64,000 bases of DNA, taken from Undibacterium paludis. Its GTDB lineage: Bacteria; Pseudomonadota; Gammaproteobacteria; Burkholderiales; Burkholderiaceae_D. This document shows, piece after piece, positions 35,334 to 44,456 of this stretch. A model generated the notes under the pieces. That model had not been told where the DNA came from and did not search any database. It was given only the letters and a program-made list of their open reading frames with translations. Position numbers and translations under genes: made by a program. Location of the stretch: positions 62,001 to 126,000 of the forward strand of contig NZ_JAKZHX010000007.1 of NCBI RefSeq assembly GCF_022568815.1. The letters are read 5' to 3'. Each line of letters opens with the position of its first letter. Positions within the stretch are counted from its first letter, which is position 1.

Positions 35334-36197
35334 ATGAAGACACACCATTCACTCGAAGCATTGGTCAACATCATGGACAACAACTATCCAACTTATGTAT
35401 GCGAACACGATACAGAAAGTTTTGAGGAATTGAATCAGGCCGCTTGTTACAGTCTGGTCTACCTGTATTTTTCTGATCTGAATGCAGCTCGGCAATTGGC
35501 AGCAACACTGGCTTTGCATCATTATGAGGTGGTTTGTTTTAATGTCGCCACTGAATTGCAGTCTGCGATTTTAGTGCGCGCACCAAGGGCATTGATCATC
35601 GATATAGACACTGAGGCTGGTCAGTTAGCCAGGTCCAGGATACGCAACCGCGTCATAACGTCTTTTCCCGTCATTTACGTCTCGGCCATAGACGATTTCT
35701 CGCAAAGACTGGCTGCGGTCAGGGAAGGGGCTGAAGGCTATTTCATCAAGCCACTTGATGTCGACGCATTGAGCGCCAGGATAGATGAAAAAATTACCCA
35801 GAATGAGGTACGCGCCTATCGCATACTTGTCGTTGATGATGATGAAGTACTGGCAAGCTACTTTGAGGCAATACTCAGTAGTGCAGGCATGCATGTAAAA
35901 TCCATCAATGATCCGGCGGAAATTCTCGACGTCATGAAGAAGTTCAAGCCAGAACTGGTACTAACAGACTTGAATATGCCCGTCTGCAGCGGCTTGGAGA
36001 TGGCGCAAATCATACGACAAAACAATCGCTACCTTGACATCCCCATCGTCTTTCTATCGGGTGAAACACAACAAGAAATTGTTGCAATAGAAACAGGTGC
36101 CGACGATTTCCTGAGCAAGCCGGTTGATCCGGAAAAACTGATCTCGACCATCGCCAGCCGCGCCGAGCGTTATCGCAATCTGCGCAAGCACAAGTAA
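35334..36197 (+). CDS. Tandem receiver-domain protein without output domain
   Basis: The product is 287 aa. The first receiver (about 38-150) is incomplete: it keeps Asp90/92 and Lys139 but lacks the paired acidic residues at the start strand. The second (about 162-285) is complete, with Asp168-169, phospho-acceptor Asp212 (LTDLNMP) and Lys262 (LSKPVD). There is no GGDEF, EAL or DNA-binding output. It likely acts by binding a partner, perhaps the degenerate HD-GYP protein encoded just upstream. The start at 35334 has an AGGTGG site; a Met at 35373 is less supported. Confidence 0.88.
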   Translation: MKTHHSLEALVNIMDNNYPTYVCEHDTESFEELNQAACYSLVYLYFSDLNAARQLAATLALHHYEVVCFNVATELQSAILVRAPRALIIDIDTEAGQLARSRIRNRVITSFPVIYVSAIDDFSQRLAAVREGAEGYFIKPLDVDALSARIDEKITQNEVRAYRILVVDDDEVLASYFEAILSSAGMHVKSINDPAEILDVMKKFKPELVLTDLNMPVCSGLEMAQIIRQNNRYLDIPIVFLSGETQQEIVAIETGADDFLSKPVDPEKLISTIASRAERYRNLRKHK

Positions 36198-36219
36198 GGC
36201 GCCAGAACATTACAGTCCA

Positions 36220-36681
36220 TTAGTCTATGGGCAAGCCGCTGACAGGCTTGATTTCTTCCATGCAGATCATGGAACGCAGCGATGCCACGCCTGGGACCTG
36301 CATCAGCGTGTCCGTCAGGAATTGCGACAGGCTTTTCAAATCGCTGGCGACCACCTTGAGGATGTAATCAAAGTCGCCGGAAATGGTGTGGCACTCAATA
36401 ATATTGGGAAAAGCCATCAGCTGGCGTTCCACCTCGCGCACATTACGAAATTGCTCCCTGTCCAGTGACAGGTTGACAAAAGCCATCACCCCCAGACCTA
36501 TCGCCGCCGGTACCACCTGAGCAGTATATGACCTGATCACCCCCTTTTCTTCCAGGGTACGGACACGTCTCAGTGTCTGCGGAGCAGACAGATGTATGCG
36601 CTCAGCCAGACTGAGATTACTCATGCGTCCATCTTGTTGCAAGTGACGCAAGATACTGCGGTCGTAAACATCCATTTTCAT
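36220..36681 (-). CDS. Lrp/AsnC-family transcriptional regulator
   Basis: The product is 153 aa: a winged HTH (about 5-55, with ILRHLQQDGRMSNLSLAERI and APQTLRRVRTL) and a RAM ligand-binding domain (from about 65, including ECHTISGDFDYILKV). Lrp-family proteins sense amino acids and form octamers. It is divergent from an ornithine cyclodeaminase-arginase operon, so arginine, ornithine or proline is a sensible effector. The shared region holds AT-rich palindromes typical of Lrp-type sites. Confidence 0.93.
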   Translation of the reverse strand: MKMDVYDRSILRHLQQDGRMSNLSLAERIHLSAPQTLRRVRTLEEKGVIRSYTAQVVPAAIGLGVMAFVNLSLDREQFRNVREVERQLMAFPNIIECHTISGDFDYILKVVASDLKSLSQFLTDTLMQVPGVASLRSMICMEEIKPVSGLPID

Positions 36682-36718
36682 TCCCCTGTGCCACCCTGAT
36701 TTTCAGGATATTTTATCA

Positions 36719-36730
36719 ATTTCATGAAAT
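36719..36730. promoter_or_regulatory. Palindrome ATTTCATGAAAT, Lrp-type operator candidate
   Basis: A perfect 12-bp palindrome, 38 bp upstream of the lrp start. It shares the ATTTCAT half-site with the larger palindrome at 36748. Confidence 0.4.
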
Positions 36731-36747
36731 AAGAAATTTAATCACAT

Positions 36748-36768
36748 AATTTCATATTATATGAAATT
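36748..36768. promoter_or_regulatory. Perfect AT-rich palindrome between lrp and ornithine cyclodeaminase
   Basis: Nine-base arms AATTTCATA and TATGAAATT are separated by TTA, with no mismatches. Lrp-family boxes have this length and AT content. The remainder of the 344-bp gap is AT-rich, with no gene seen. Confidence 0.5.
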
Positions 36769-37025
36769 TAATTTCTATTTACATGGAATTTACATCATAT
36801 TTAGCAATCTAATTCTTTCCACCTCTGGCTACAATGGTTAACAGAATACATAGCACAACAGGTGCGCAAGAGCCTGATGCGAAATGGGTCTGGTTGGATT
36901 TCCGTACGATGGTTTCACTCTTATCAGCGTGAAATCAGGAAGTCTCGCAACACCAGGAAGAACCAGGGTGATTTCGCAATAGCCTCTGAGTGTGTTCTCG
37001 CAAGTCTTTATAACAAACGGAGAAC

Positions 37026-38108
37026 ATGATGGTGACCTTCATAGGCACGAAAGAAATGCAAAACCACTTGAAAAAAACCAGGCTGGAAGACGCGATTACG
37101 CGCATGGCTGGCATGATCAAGGAAGATTATCTGCGCTGGCAGGCTTTTGACAAATCAGCCCGCGTTGCCAATCATTCAGATGTCGGCGTCATAGAGTTGA
37201 TGCCAATTTCTGACGGCGCTCAATATTCATTCAAGTATGTCAACGGCCATCCCAAAAACACCCAGGCTGGCTTGCTGACCGTCACCGCCTTTGGTGTACT
37301 GGCGGATGTCAATACCGGTTATCCGCGCCTGCTGTCAGAGTTGACACTGACGACTGCCATCCGCACTGCCGCCACATCTGCACTGGCCGCCTCCTATATG
37401 GCAAGACCAGACAGCCGCAGCATGGCCCTGATAGGGAATGGTGCACAAAGCGAATTCCAGGCGGTGGCTTTTCACGCCATGCTCGGCATCAAAGAGTTGC
37501 GCGTTTATGACATAGACCCGGCAGCGACCGACAAACTGATTCATAATCTGCGTGCTTACCCGGATTTACGTGTAATACGTGCGGCATCCATTCCAGAAGC
37601 GGTCAAGGGTGCCGATATAGTCACGACGGTCACGGCCGACAAGACCAATGCCGTGATCCTGACGCCGGACATGATTGAGCCTGGCATGCATATCAATGGT
37701 GTAGGCGGGGATTGCCCTGGCAAGACGGAATTGCATGCCGATATTTTGAATAATGCCTATGTCGTTGTTGAATATGAACCTCAGTCCAGGGTGGAGGGCG
37801 AATTGCAGCAAATGCCAGCCGACTTCCAGGTGACTGAGTTATGGAAGATTTTGGAAGGAAATGCACCAGGCCGTCATCTTGCCAGTGAAGTCACCGTGTT
37901 TGACTCGGTTGGCTTTGCACTGGAGGATTTTTCAGCCATGCGCTATCTGGAAAAATATGTCATGCAGGCGAATTCACCCGTACTGGACCTGATCCCTGAA
38001 ATGATGAACCCGAAAGACCTGTTTGGCATGGGTATGGCTGCCAACACCACCAGTGCAGGCAGCAGCAACCGGACAGCAACAGATCGTGCAATACCAATAA
38101 ACGCCTGA
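37026..38108 (+). CDS. Ornithine cyclodeaminase
   Basis: The product is 360 aa of the ornithine cyclodeaminase/mu-crystallin family. It converts L-ornithine to L-proline and ammonia with NAD. Typical features are the ALIGNGAQSEFQ Rossmann motif, TTAIRTAATSALAA in the substrate region, and the conserved PGMHINGVGGDCPGK segment near the middle with the catalytic Asp (GVGGDCPGKTE). The start has CGGAGA at good distance. Arginase follows after 32 bases, so together they convert arginine to proline, urea and ammonia. Regulation by the divergent Lrp-like protein is likely. Confidence 0.93.
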   Translation: MMVTFIGTKEMQNHLKKTRLEDAITRMAGMIKEDYLRWQAFDKSARVANHSDVGVIELMPISDGAQYSFKYVNGHPKNTQAGLLTVTAFGVLADVNTGYPRLLSELTLTTAIRTAATSALAASYMARPDSRSMALIGNGAQSEFQAVAFHAMLGIKELRVYDIDPAATDKLIHNLRAYPDLRVIRAASIPEAVKGADIVTTVTADKTNAVILTPDMIEPGMHINGVGGDCPGKTELHADILNNAYVVVEYEPQSRVEGELQQMPADFQVTELWKILEGNAPGRHLASEVTVFDSVGFALEDFSAMRYLEKYVMQANSPVLDLIPEMMNPKDLFGMGMAANTTSAGSSNRTATDRAIPINA

Positions 38109-38140
38109 CCAAGGCATTACAGCGAGAACGAAGTCAACGA

Positions 38141-39052
38141 ATGAAAACCATTTCCTTAATTGGAGCACCTACAGATGTAGGTGCAAGCGTCAGGGGCGCG
38201 GGCATGGGGCCCGATGCATTGCGTGTGGCAGGCCTGAACGAGGCTTTGACGGCGCGCGGCCTGAAAGTCATCGACCATGGCAATCTGCATGGTCCGGCCA
38301 ATCCCTGGGAACAACCAGTGAATGGACTGCGCCATCTCAAAGAGGCAATAGACTGGAACCAGGCTGTGTATGATGCCGTCGACAAGGCCTTGCGTGACGG
38401 CCACATGCCCATGATGCTGGGTGGTGATCATTGTCTGGCAATAGGTTCCATCAGTGCGGTGGCAGCACATTGCCGCCGCGTCGGCAAAAAACTGCGTGTT
38501 CTGTGGTTTGATGCCCATGCAGACAGCAATCTTTCTACCATCAGCCCTACCGGCAATATCCATGGCATGCCAGTCGCCTGTCTGATGGGTCATGGCCCGA
38601 AAGAATTGATCAACTATGCCGGCCATACACCGGCCATACAGCCGACGGACATACGTCTGATAGGCATACGCAGCGTCGACGATGGCGAACGCAAGTTCAT
38701 CCACGAAATGGGTATGCAGGTATTTGATATGCGCTATATCGATGAATACGGCATGCGCAATGTGATGTCCTCAGTACTGGCCAACCTCGACAGCAATACC
38801 CATTTACATGTGAGTTTTGACCTGGACTGCCTGGACCCCGGCATTGCGCCTGGCGTTGGTACGGCTGTGCTCGGCGGCCCCAGTTACCGCGAAGCACAAT
38901 TGTGCATGGAAATGATCGCCGACACGGGCCTGATGGCCTCACTGGATGTGGTCGAACTCAATCCGGCTCTTGATGTACGCAACCAGACTGCCGTGCTGGC
39001 CGTGGACTTGATCGAAAGCCTGTTTGGCAAGTCTACCCTAGTGAGGATGTAG
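38141..39052 (+). CDS. Arginase
   Basis: The product is 303 aa, the usual size of a bacterial arginase. It hydrolyses L-arginine to L-ornithine and urea with two manganese ions. The ureohydrolase metal motifs are present: GGDHCLAIGS, WFDAHADSN and SFDLDCLDPGIAPGVGT (17 residues), followed by ELNPALD. The SPTGNIHGMP loop is typical of arginase rather than agmatinase. It is the second gene of an operon after ornithine cyclodeaminase and ends near a bidirectional terminator. Confidence 0.95.
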   Translation: MKTISLIGAPTDVGASVRGAGMGPDALRVAGLNEALTARGLKVIDHGNLHGPANPWEQPVNGLRHLKEAIDWNQAVYDAVDKALRDGHMPMMLGGDHCLAIGSISAVAAHCRRVGKKLRVLWFDAHADSNLSTISPTGNIHGMPVACLMGHGPKELINYAGHTPAIQPTDIRLIGIRSVDDGERKFIHEMGMQVFDMRYIDEYGMRNVMSSVLANLDSNTHLHVSFDLDCLDPGIAPGVGTAVLGGPSYREAQLCMEMIADTGLMASLDVVELNPALDVRNQTAVLAVDLIESLFGKSTLVRM

Positions 39053-39110
39053 ATCAGGGCGGTTGATACCTCCATGTTACCCGTGTGATAAAGTCAATCA
39101 CATAGACGAC

Positions 39111-39144
39111 AAAAAAGCGCATGAATTACTTTTCATGCGCTTTT
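39111..39144. terminator. Bidirectional terminator between arginase and Sel1 gene
   Basis: Stem AAAAGCGCATGAA against TTTCATGCGCTTTT, flanked by A-run and T-run. It lies between two convergent genes and works on both strands. Confidence 0.85.
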
Positions 39145-39177
39145 ATTTATCATCGGCAATGATGAAATCGGCAAGAA

Positions 39178-39975
39178 TTATTTCGACCTTGATGCCTTGA
39201 TGGCTTCCACGCCGTTAGTGTAACGCTCAAGATCCCTCACGCGATTGGCAGCCATTTCATTTTGCATGCGATCATATTCCAGCTTTTTGCTCTCTGCATC
39301 AGCTGTAATGAAGGCCTCTGTCTCTGCTTTCCAGGCCCGCTGTTTTTGATTGATATTGATGGCGATGGTATTGGCTTCATCAGAAATGGCATTGTATTTT
39401 TTGTCCATCAAGGCGACAGCCTGCGCCATTTCTGCATCATTCATCAACGCACTGATATTTTGGGGAATGGCGCTTCCTGCCGGTAATGCCGCATTGTAAC
39501 CGGCAACAAAACGGTTGTAGCAAGCCTGCCAGGCGTTCACACTGGCGGTGACGGCGCTTATTTCCTGCCTGGTTTTTGAAACAGCAGGTATGACGGGCTG
39601 GACACAGTTAAATTTGCTCAGCTGTACATCACGGCCATCAAAACCCGTCGTGTAGTAACTGATTTCGGCGGCCTTGATACCGCGCTCTTGTATGATGGCA
39701 TGGAATTGCTGGGCTTTCTTTTGACCACCATCTGCAGCTTTTTTGAACCATTGCGCCGCCACATTGACATCAACGGCCACACCATCGCCAAACCAGTACA
39801 TTTCGCCGAGCATTTCTTGCGCATCCGGATTGCCGGTTTGGGCCATTTTTGTATAAATTGCCGCTGCCCTGGCATAGTCCTTGTTAGTGTAATAACGCTG
39901 CGCATCATTCAGATCTTCGGCGTATGCGGCACTGAACACACTCATCATCAACATGAATTGCAAAATTCTAGGCAT
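39178..39975 (-). CDS. Secreted Sel1-repeat protein
   Basis: The product is 265 aa with a signal peptide ending at about SAAYA. Residues about 20-95 contain two Sel1/TPR-like repeats (YYTNKDYARAAAIYTKMAQTG and MYWFGDGVAVDVNVAAQWFKKA; each partly quoted at most here), then a longer helical, coiled region with several Lys/Glu-rich stretches. Sel1 proteins are scaffolds in the periplasm or at membranes. Function is not known here. No operon partner: a minus-strand pnt operon begins 155 bp away. Confidence 0.75.
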   Translation of the reverse strand: MPRILQFMLMMSVFSAAYAEDLNDAQRYYTNKDYARAAAIYTKMAQTGNPDAQEMLGEMYWFGDGVAVDVNVAAQWFKKAADGGQKKAQQFHAIIQERGIKAAEISYYTTGFDGRDVQLSKFNCVQPVIPAVSKTRQEISAVTASVNAWQACYNRFVAGYNAALPAGSAIPQNISALMNDAEMAQAVALMDKKYNAISDEANTIAININQKQRAWKAETEAFITADAESKKLEYDRMQNEMAANRVRDLERYTNGVEAIKASRSK

Positions 39976-40067
39976 GACTGGTCTCCGGTTATAGTGTTGA
40001 TTAAAATTTAATCATGCTATCCATGATAGCAACAAACCTTGAATATGCAATATATCAATGACTAAAT

Positions 40068-40100
40068 AAAAAAAGCCTTGTCGATACCGACAAGGCTTTT
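40068..40100 (-). terminator. Terminator of the pnt operon
   Basis: Stem AAAAGCCTTGTCG against GACAAGGCTTTT, with a T-run on the minus strand after the pntB stop. The loop is five bases. Confidence 0.85.
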
Positions 40101-40130
40101 CAAATGCAAATACCCTTGCTGAGACAAGTT

Positions 40131-41564
40131 TTACTCTACAGCCTTGACCATGTCTTCGATGACTTTCTTGGCATCACCAAACACCATCATGGTCTTATCC
40201 ATATAGAACAGCTCATTGTCCAGACCCGCATAGCCAGAAGCCATGGAGCGTTTGTTGACGATAACGGTCTTGGCTTTGTAAGCTTCCAGGATGGGCATAC
40301 CCGCAATCGGTGATTTGGGGTCTTTTGCCGCAGGGTTGACCACGTCATTTGCACCCAGCACCAGCACCACGTCCGCCTGACCAAATTCGCTGTTGATGTC
40401 TTCCATCTCGAACACCTGGTCATACGGCACTTCGGCTTCGGCCAGCAAGACGTTCATGTGACCAGGCATGCGCCCTGCCACAGGGTGAATCGCATACTTG
40501 ACTGTAATGCCCTTGTGCGTCAGTTTTTCTGTCAGTTCTTTCAGGGCATGCTGGGCACGGGCAACCGCCAGACCATAGCCTGGAACGATGATGACAGTCT
40601 CTGCATTACCGAGCAAAAAGGCGACGTCGTCAGCTGAGCCAGATTTGACATTGCGCTGCTGCTGTTCACCACCGCCTGCCGCTGCCGCTTCGCCACCAAA
40701 ACCACCAAGGATAACGTTGAAGAAGGAACGGTTCATGGCCTTGCACATGATGTAAGACAGGATCGCACCAGACGACCCCACCAGCGAACCAGCAATGATC
40801 AGCATGGAGTTGTTCAGTGAAAAACCGATACCTGCTGCAGCCCAGCCGGAATAGCTGTTGAGCATGGAGACTACCACCGGCATGTCGGCACCGCCGATAG
40901 GGATGATGATGAGTACACCCAGTACAAAGGCAATCGCCGTCATGATAATGAACGGTGTCCAGCTTTGTGTAACGCAGAAAGCGATACCGCAAGCCAGCAT
41001 GGCAATTGCCAATACCAGGTTCAACTGGTGCTGGCCGGCAAAACTGACCGGTGCCCCCTGGAACAGGCGGAACTTGTACTTGCCAGACAATTTACCGAAG
41101 GCGATGACAGAACCCGAGAAAGTGATTGCACCGACAAAGGTACCGATAAACAATTCCAGACGGTTACCAACAGGAATAGGCAAGTCCTTGCCAACGATAT
41201 TGAATACCCAGGGCTCAGACACAACTGCAATCGCAATACAGACTGCTGCCAGGCCGATCAATGAGTGCATCGCTGCGACCAGTTCCGGCATCTTGGTCAT
41301 TTCCACTCGTTTGGCCAGTGTTGCACCTATGCCGCCGCCAACGATAACGCCGATGGCAACCAGGCCATAACCGAGACCGGTGCCGGCGCTTTCATTCTTC
41401 AGCTTGACGATCAGGGCTATGGTGGTCGCCACCGCAATGGCCATGCCTATCATGCCAAAGGCATTACCACGCCTGGCAGTGGACGGATGGGACAAGCCTT
41501 TGAGGGCCTGGATAAAACAAACCGATGCGATCAAGTAGAGCATCGTCACGAGGTTCATGCTCAT
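40131..41564 (-). CDS. pntB: NAD(P) transhydrogenase beta subunit
   Basis: The product is 477 aa. About eight to nine membrane helices (1-260) precede the soluble NADP(H)-binding domain. That domain shows the IIVPGYGLAVARAQH fold start, the YAIHPVAGRMPGHMNVLLAE strand, and GANDVVNPAA. It couples proton flow across the membrane to hydride transfer between NADH and NADP. The start overlaps the pntA2 stop by one base (TAATG), so translation is coupled. It is the last gene of a pntA1-panD-pntA2-pntB operon. Confidence 0.96.
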   Translation of the reverse strand: MSMNLVTMLYLIASVCFIQALKGLSHPSTARRGNAFGMIGMAIAVATTIALIVKLKNESAGTGLGYGLVAIGVIVGGGIGATLAKRVEMTKMPELVAAMHSLIGLAAVCIAIAVVSEPWVFNIVGKDLPIPVGNRLELFIGTFVGAITFSGSVIAFGKLSGKYKFRLFQGAPVSFAGQHQLNLVLAIAMLACGIAFCVTQSWTPFIIMTAIAFVLGVLIIIPIGGADMPVVVSMLNSYSGWAAAGIGFSLNNSMLIIAGSLVGSSGAILSYIMCKAMNRSFFNVILGGFGGEAAAAGGGEQQQRNVKSGSADDVAFLLGNAETVIIVPGYGLAVARAQHALKELTEKLTHKGITVKYAIHPVAGRMPGHMNVLLAEAEVPYDQVFEMEDINSEFGQADVVLVLGANDVVNPAAKDPKSPIAGMPILEAYKAKTVIVNKRSMASGYAGLDNELFYMDKTMMVFGDAKKVIEDMVKAVE

Positions 41565-41887
41565 TATTTGCCCTCCTTGTCAGCATGGGCAATGGCTTTG
41601 GGCTCTTTTTTCTTGAACATTTCGAGCATCCTCTGGGTGACCAGAAAACCACCGAACACATTCACCGCTGCCAGCGCTACGGCTACCGTACCCATGACCT
41701 GGGCCAGCAAACCTTCAGTCAGGCCGGCAGCGAGCATGGCGCCGACGATGATGATGGCAGAAATGGCATTGGTCACCGCCATCAAAGGCGTGTGCAATGC
41801 CGGTGTTACTGTCCACACCACATGGTAACCGACATAAATTGCCAGCACGAAGATGATGAGATTGGTAAGGGTATGACTAACTTCCAT
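41564..41887 (-). CDS. NAD(P) transhydrogenase alpha subunit, membrane part
   Basis: The product is 107 aa from ATG 41887 behind an AGAGAGGA site; the frame to 41953 gives an unsupported leader. It has three to four membrane segments and a Lys-rich C-terminus and matches the C-terminal membrane part of PntA, here a separate polypeptide, as in many proteobacteria and actinobacteria. It forms part of the proton channel with PntB. It lies between panD and pntB; the gap from panD is 83 bp. I give no symbol because naming (pntAB or pntA2) varies. Confidence 0.93.
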   Translation of the reverse strand: MEVSHTLTNLIIFVLAIYVGYHVVWTVTPALHTPLMAVTNAISAIIIVGAMLAAGLTEGLLAQVMGTVAVALAAVNVFGGFLVTQRMLEMFKKKEPKAIAHADKEGK

Positions 41888-41970
41888 GATGTCCTCTCTG
41901 TAATTGGATTGAGACATGCAAATCGCGACATGGGCAAGCAATGGTTTGAACACAACTTGCCACGGCTACG

Positions 41971-42336
41971 TTATTTATACTCTTTGATACTGGTGATCTG
42001 ATTCTTTCCATTCACAAACACGACGTTTGGCTTGTAGCCTCTGGCCTCTTCTTCTGTCATGGGCGCATAGGTACAGATGATCATCAAGTCACCGAGTTGC
42101 ACGCGACGGGCTGCAGCGCCATTGAGTGAGATTTCACCGCTGCCACGTTTGCCCTTGATGGCATAGGTGGAAAAGCGCTCACCGTTGTTGACGTTATACA
42201 GCTCTATCTGTTCGTTTTCGATGATGTTGGCAGCGTCGAGCAGATCTTCATCAATACCGCACGATCCTTCGTAGTGCAGGTCACACTGGGTTACAGTTGC
42301 GCGATGAATTTTGGCGCGGAGCATATTTCTTTGCAT
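41971..42336 (-). CDS. panD: Aspartate 1-decarboxylase proenzyme
   Basis: The product is 121 aa. It decarboxylates aspartate to beta-alanine for pantothenate and coenzyme A synthesis. The self-cleavage site is present at Gly24-Ser25 (YEGSCGID), giving a pyruvoyl group on Ser25, and the count agrees with the E. coli protein, supporting this start. [16 protein letters not shown] is typical. It sits between the two halves of pntA, an unusual place, and is transcribed in the same direction. That location is discussed as a finding. Confidence 0.96.
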   Translation of the reverse strand: MQRNMLRAKIHRATVTQCDLHYEGSCGIDEDLLDAANIIENEQIELYNVNNGERFSTYAIKGKRGSGEISLNGAAARRVQLGDLMIICTYAPMTEEEARGYKPNVVFVNGKNQITSIKEYK

Positions 42337-42378
42337 GGTCTTTCTACTTTCTGATACTGATTACTAAAAACTTTTACT

Positions 42379-43494
42379 CTACTTCTTTAAGACTTCACCA
42401 CCCGAGCAGACCAGGGTGGCAGCGACGATTTCATCTTCACGGTTGATCGCCAGCGCAGCATCCTTGTCGATGATGAGCTTTAAAAAGTCCAGAATATTAC
42501 GCGCATACAGTGCCGAGGCATCAGCCGCCACCAGGGTTGCCAGATTGGGCTCGCCTATGATGTGCACGCCATATTTGGTGACTGTCTTGTTGAGTTCAGA
42601 CAAGGGGCAATTGCCGCCCTGCTCTACCGCCATATCGACGATAACTGAGCCGGGCTTCATGGCTTTTACTGTTTCTTCCGAAATCAGTATTGGTGCCTTG
42701 CGGCCTGGGATCAAAGCTGTGGTGATGATGATGTCAGCCTGCTTCGCACGTTCATGCACCAGGGCTGCCTGTCTTTCCATCCACGCTGCTGGCATGGGGC
42801 GGGCATAACCACCCACGCCTTTGGCGATCTCGCGTTCTTCATCGGTTTCATAAGGCACGTCGATGAATTTTGCGCCCAGGGATTCAACCTGTTCCTTGAC
42901 TGGCGGGCGCACGTCCGATGCTTCAATGACGGCACCAAGGCGCTTGGCCGTGGCAATCGCCTGCAAACCGGCCACACCTACACCCATGATCAATACACGT
43001 GCAGCCTTGACCGTACCGGCAGCTGTCATCAGCATCGGCATGAAGCGTTGATAGGTATTGGCGGCCAGCATGACAGCCTTGTAACCGGCGATATTTGCTT
43101 GCGAAGACAAGACGTCGAGCGACTGCGCACGGGTAATGCGCGGTGCAGCTTCGAGTGCGAATGCCGACAGGCCGTGTGTGGCCATGGCAGCAATATTGTC
43201 TGCATCAAAAGGGTTAAGCATGCCGACCAGGACCGTACCTGATTTCATCAGCGTACGCTCCTCGGCATTAGGGGCACGTACTTTCAGGACCAGCTCGGCG
43301 CCCAGGGCGTCGGCCGCCGTGCCTATCTGGGCACCAGCAGCCTGATAGGCCTCATCGGTAATGCTTGATGCCACGCCTGCACCAGACTGCACAATGACCT
43401 GGTGCTTGGCTGCCACATATTTCTTGATTGTTTCTGGAGTTGCCGCAACACGCGTCTCCCCCGGCCGTGACTCGGCGGGAATGCCGATTTTCAT
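42379..43494 (-). CDS. NAD(P) transhydrogenase alpha subunit, soluble NAD-binding part
   Basis: The product is 371 aa from ATG 43494, chosen for its GAGGGAGC site; the frame extends to 43563 with an unlikely leader. It has the alanine dehydrogenase/PntA N-terminal fold (IPAESRPGETRVAATPET), the NAD-binding motif LIMGVGVAGLQAIATAKRLG (20 residues) and a GGNCPLS segment near the end. It binds NAD(H) and passes hydride to PntB. The first gene of the operon; the long AT-rich upstream region probably holds its promoter. Confidence 0.95.
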   Translation of the reverse strand: MKIGIPAESRPGETRVAATPETIKKYVAAKHQVIVQSGAGVASSITDEAYQAAGAQIGTAADALGAELVLKVRAPNAEERTLMKSGTVLVGMLNPFDADNIAAMATHGLSAFALEAAPRITRAQSLDVLSSQANIAGYKAVMLAANTYQRFMPMLMTAAGTVKAARVLIMGVGVAGLQAIATAKRLGAVIEASDVRPPVKEQVESLGAKFIDVPYETDEEREIAKGVGGYARPMPAAWMERQAALVHERAKQADIIITTALIPGRKAPILISEETVKAMKPGSVIVDMAVEQGGNCPLSELNKTVTKYGVHIIGEPNLATLVAADASALYARNILDFLKLIIDKDAALAINREDEIVAATLVCSGGEVLKK

Positions 43495-43967
43495 AGATTG
43501 CTCCCTCTTAGTGTGAATATTCTTCTGCGTAACTGTTTCTGCATTCTGTACTGGAAATCTCAAGGGTAAGCTCTGATCTCTCCATCAATTCTGTGCGACC
43601 GGCCGTACGAGTTTTTTTACCCGAAACTTACCCGAATCTTACATTTGATATTCGACAACGATATTACACGCAAAATGTTTTTTAGCACAACCGTTCGATT
43701 TTTTATTATTTAATTAAAATTTCCCAGATCAAAACTAACAAACATCTACTCTCCTCATGTCAGAAAGAATATTTTTTCTATAAAAATCAAATACTTAAAA
43801 TAATATTGAAAATTTGCATCAGTTTGGTGCGTATTTAAAACCACCGGCAATCCTGCGTAAACCAGGATATAGATAAAATACGCATTAGCTAATTCGCTTT
43901 CAAATTTGCTGGTTTGCCACACAAATTTTGACGACAAAGTACAATGTCGGACTCACTGAGGAAAGAT
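43495..43967. promoter_or_regulatory. Long AT-rich divergent region between the pnt operon and the NUDIX gene
   Basis: No credible gene is present; a 60-codon minus frame at 43755-43937 lacks a ribosome site and family features. Two adjacent 11-bp direct repeats (TTACCCGAAAC at 43617 and TTACCCGAATC at 43628), with a third TTAC start, lie near pntA1 and may bind a regulator. The rest (43680-43900) is very AT-rich. Confidence 0.35.
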
Positions 43968-44456
43968 ATGTCTGTCATTTGGAAACCCTCCGTCACTGTA
44001 GCCGCAATCATTGAGCGCGGGCAACGGTTTTTCATGATTGAAGAAGAAACCGCAGACGGTATCCGCATCAACCAGCCGGCCGGCCACCTGGACCCGGACG
44101 AATCGCTGGAACAGGCGGTAATACGTGAAACCCTGGAAGAAACTGCCCATGCCTTCACGCCAACGGCGCTGATAGGTACATATATGTCGCGTTTCATCTC
44201 CCCCAAGACGGGTGAAGCAGTGACTTACCTGCGTTTTGCCTTTACCGGTGAACTTGGAGCAGCCCAGGACCGCGCCCTGGATACCGGCATTTTGCGTACC
44301 TTGTGGATGAGCTACGATGAGCTTGTTGCCTCGCAAGACAGGCATCGCAGCCCCCTGGTCATGCAATGCATAGACGATTATCTGCAGGGAAAACGTGCGC
44401 CCTTATCCCTGTTATTTACCCACGCCAGCGCACTTGGCAATCTGGAACATCAATAA
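43968..44456 (+). CDS. NUDIX hydrolase (NudJ-like phosphatase)
   Basis: The product is 162 aa, started at ATG 43968 behind GAGGAAAG; the frame from 43944 is longer but lacks a site. The NUDIX box is intact: [22 protein letters not shown] overall, with Gly, Arg-Glu and Glu-Glu as metal ligands; the central REx2EE is RETLEE. The gene directly precedes mnmA with a one-base overlap (TAATG), the same order as nudJ-mnmA in E. coli. NudJ is reported to cleave thiamine pyrophosphates and nucleoside triphosphates, but specificity is not deducible here. Confidence 0.9.
   Translation: MSVIWKPSVTVAAIIERGQRFFMIEEETADGIRINQPAGHLDPDESLEQAVIRETLEETAHAFTPTALIGTYMSRFISPKTGEAVTYLRFAFTGELGAAQDRALDTGILRTLWMSYDELVASQDRHRSPLVMQCIDDYLQGKRAPLSLLFTHASALGNLEHQ

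Noticed and set aside
43755..43937. A 60-codon minus-strand frame in the AT-rich pnt/NUDIX gap
   Set aside because: No ribosome site, composition follows the AT-rich DNA and no motif is present.
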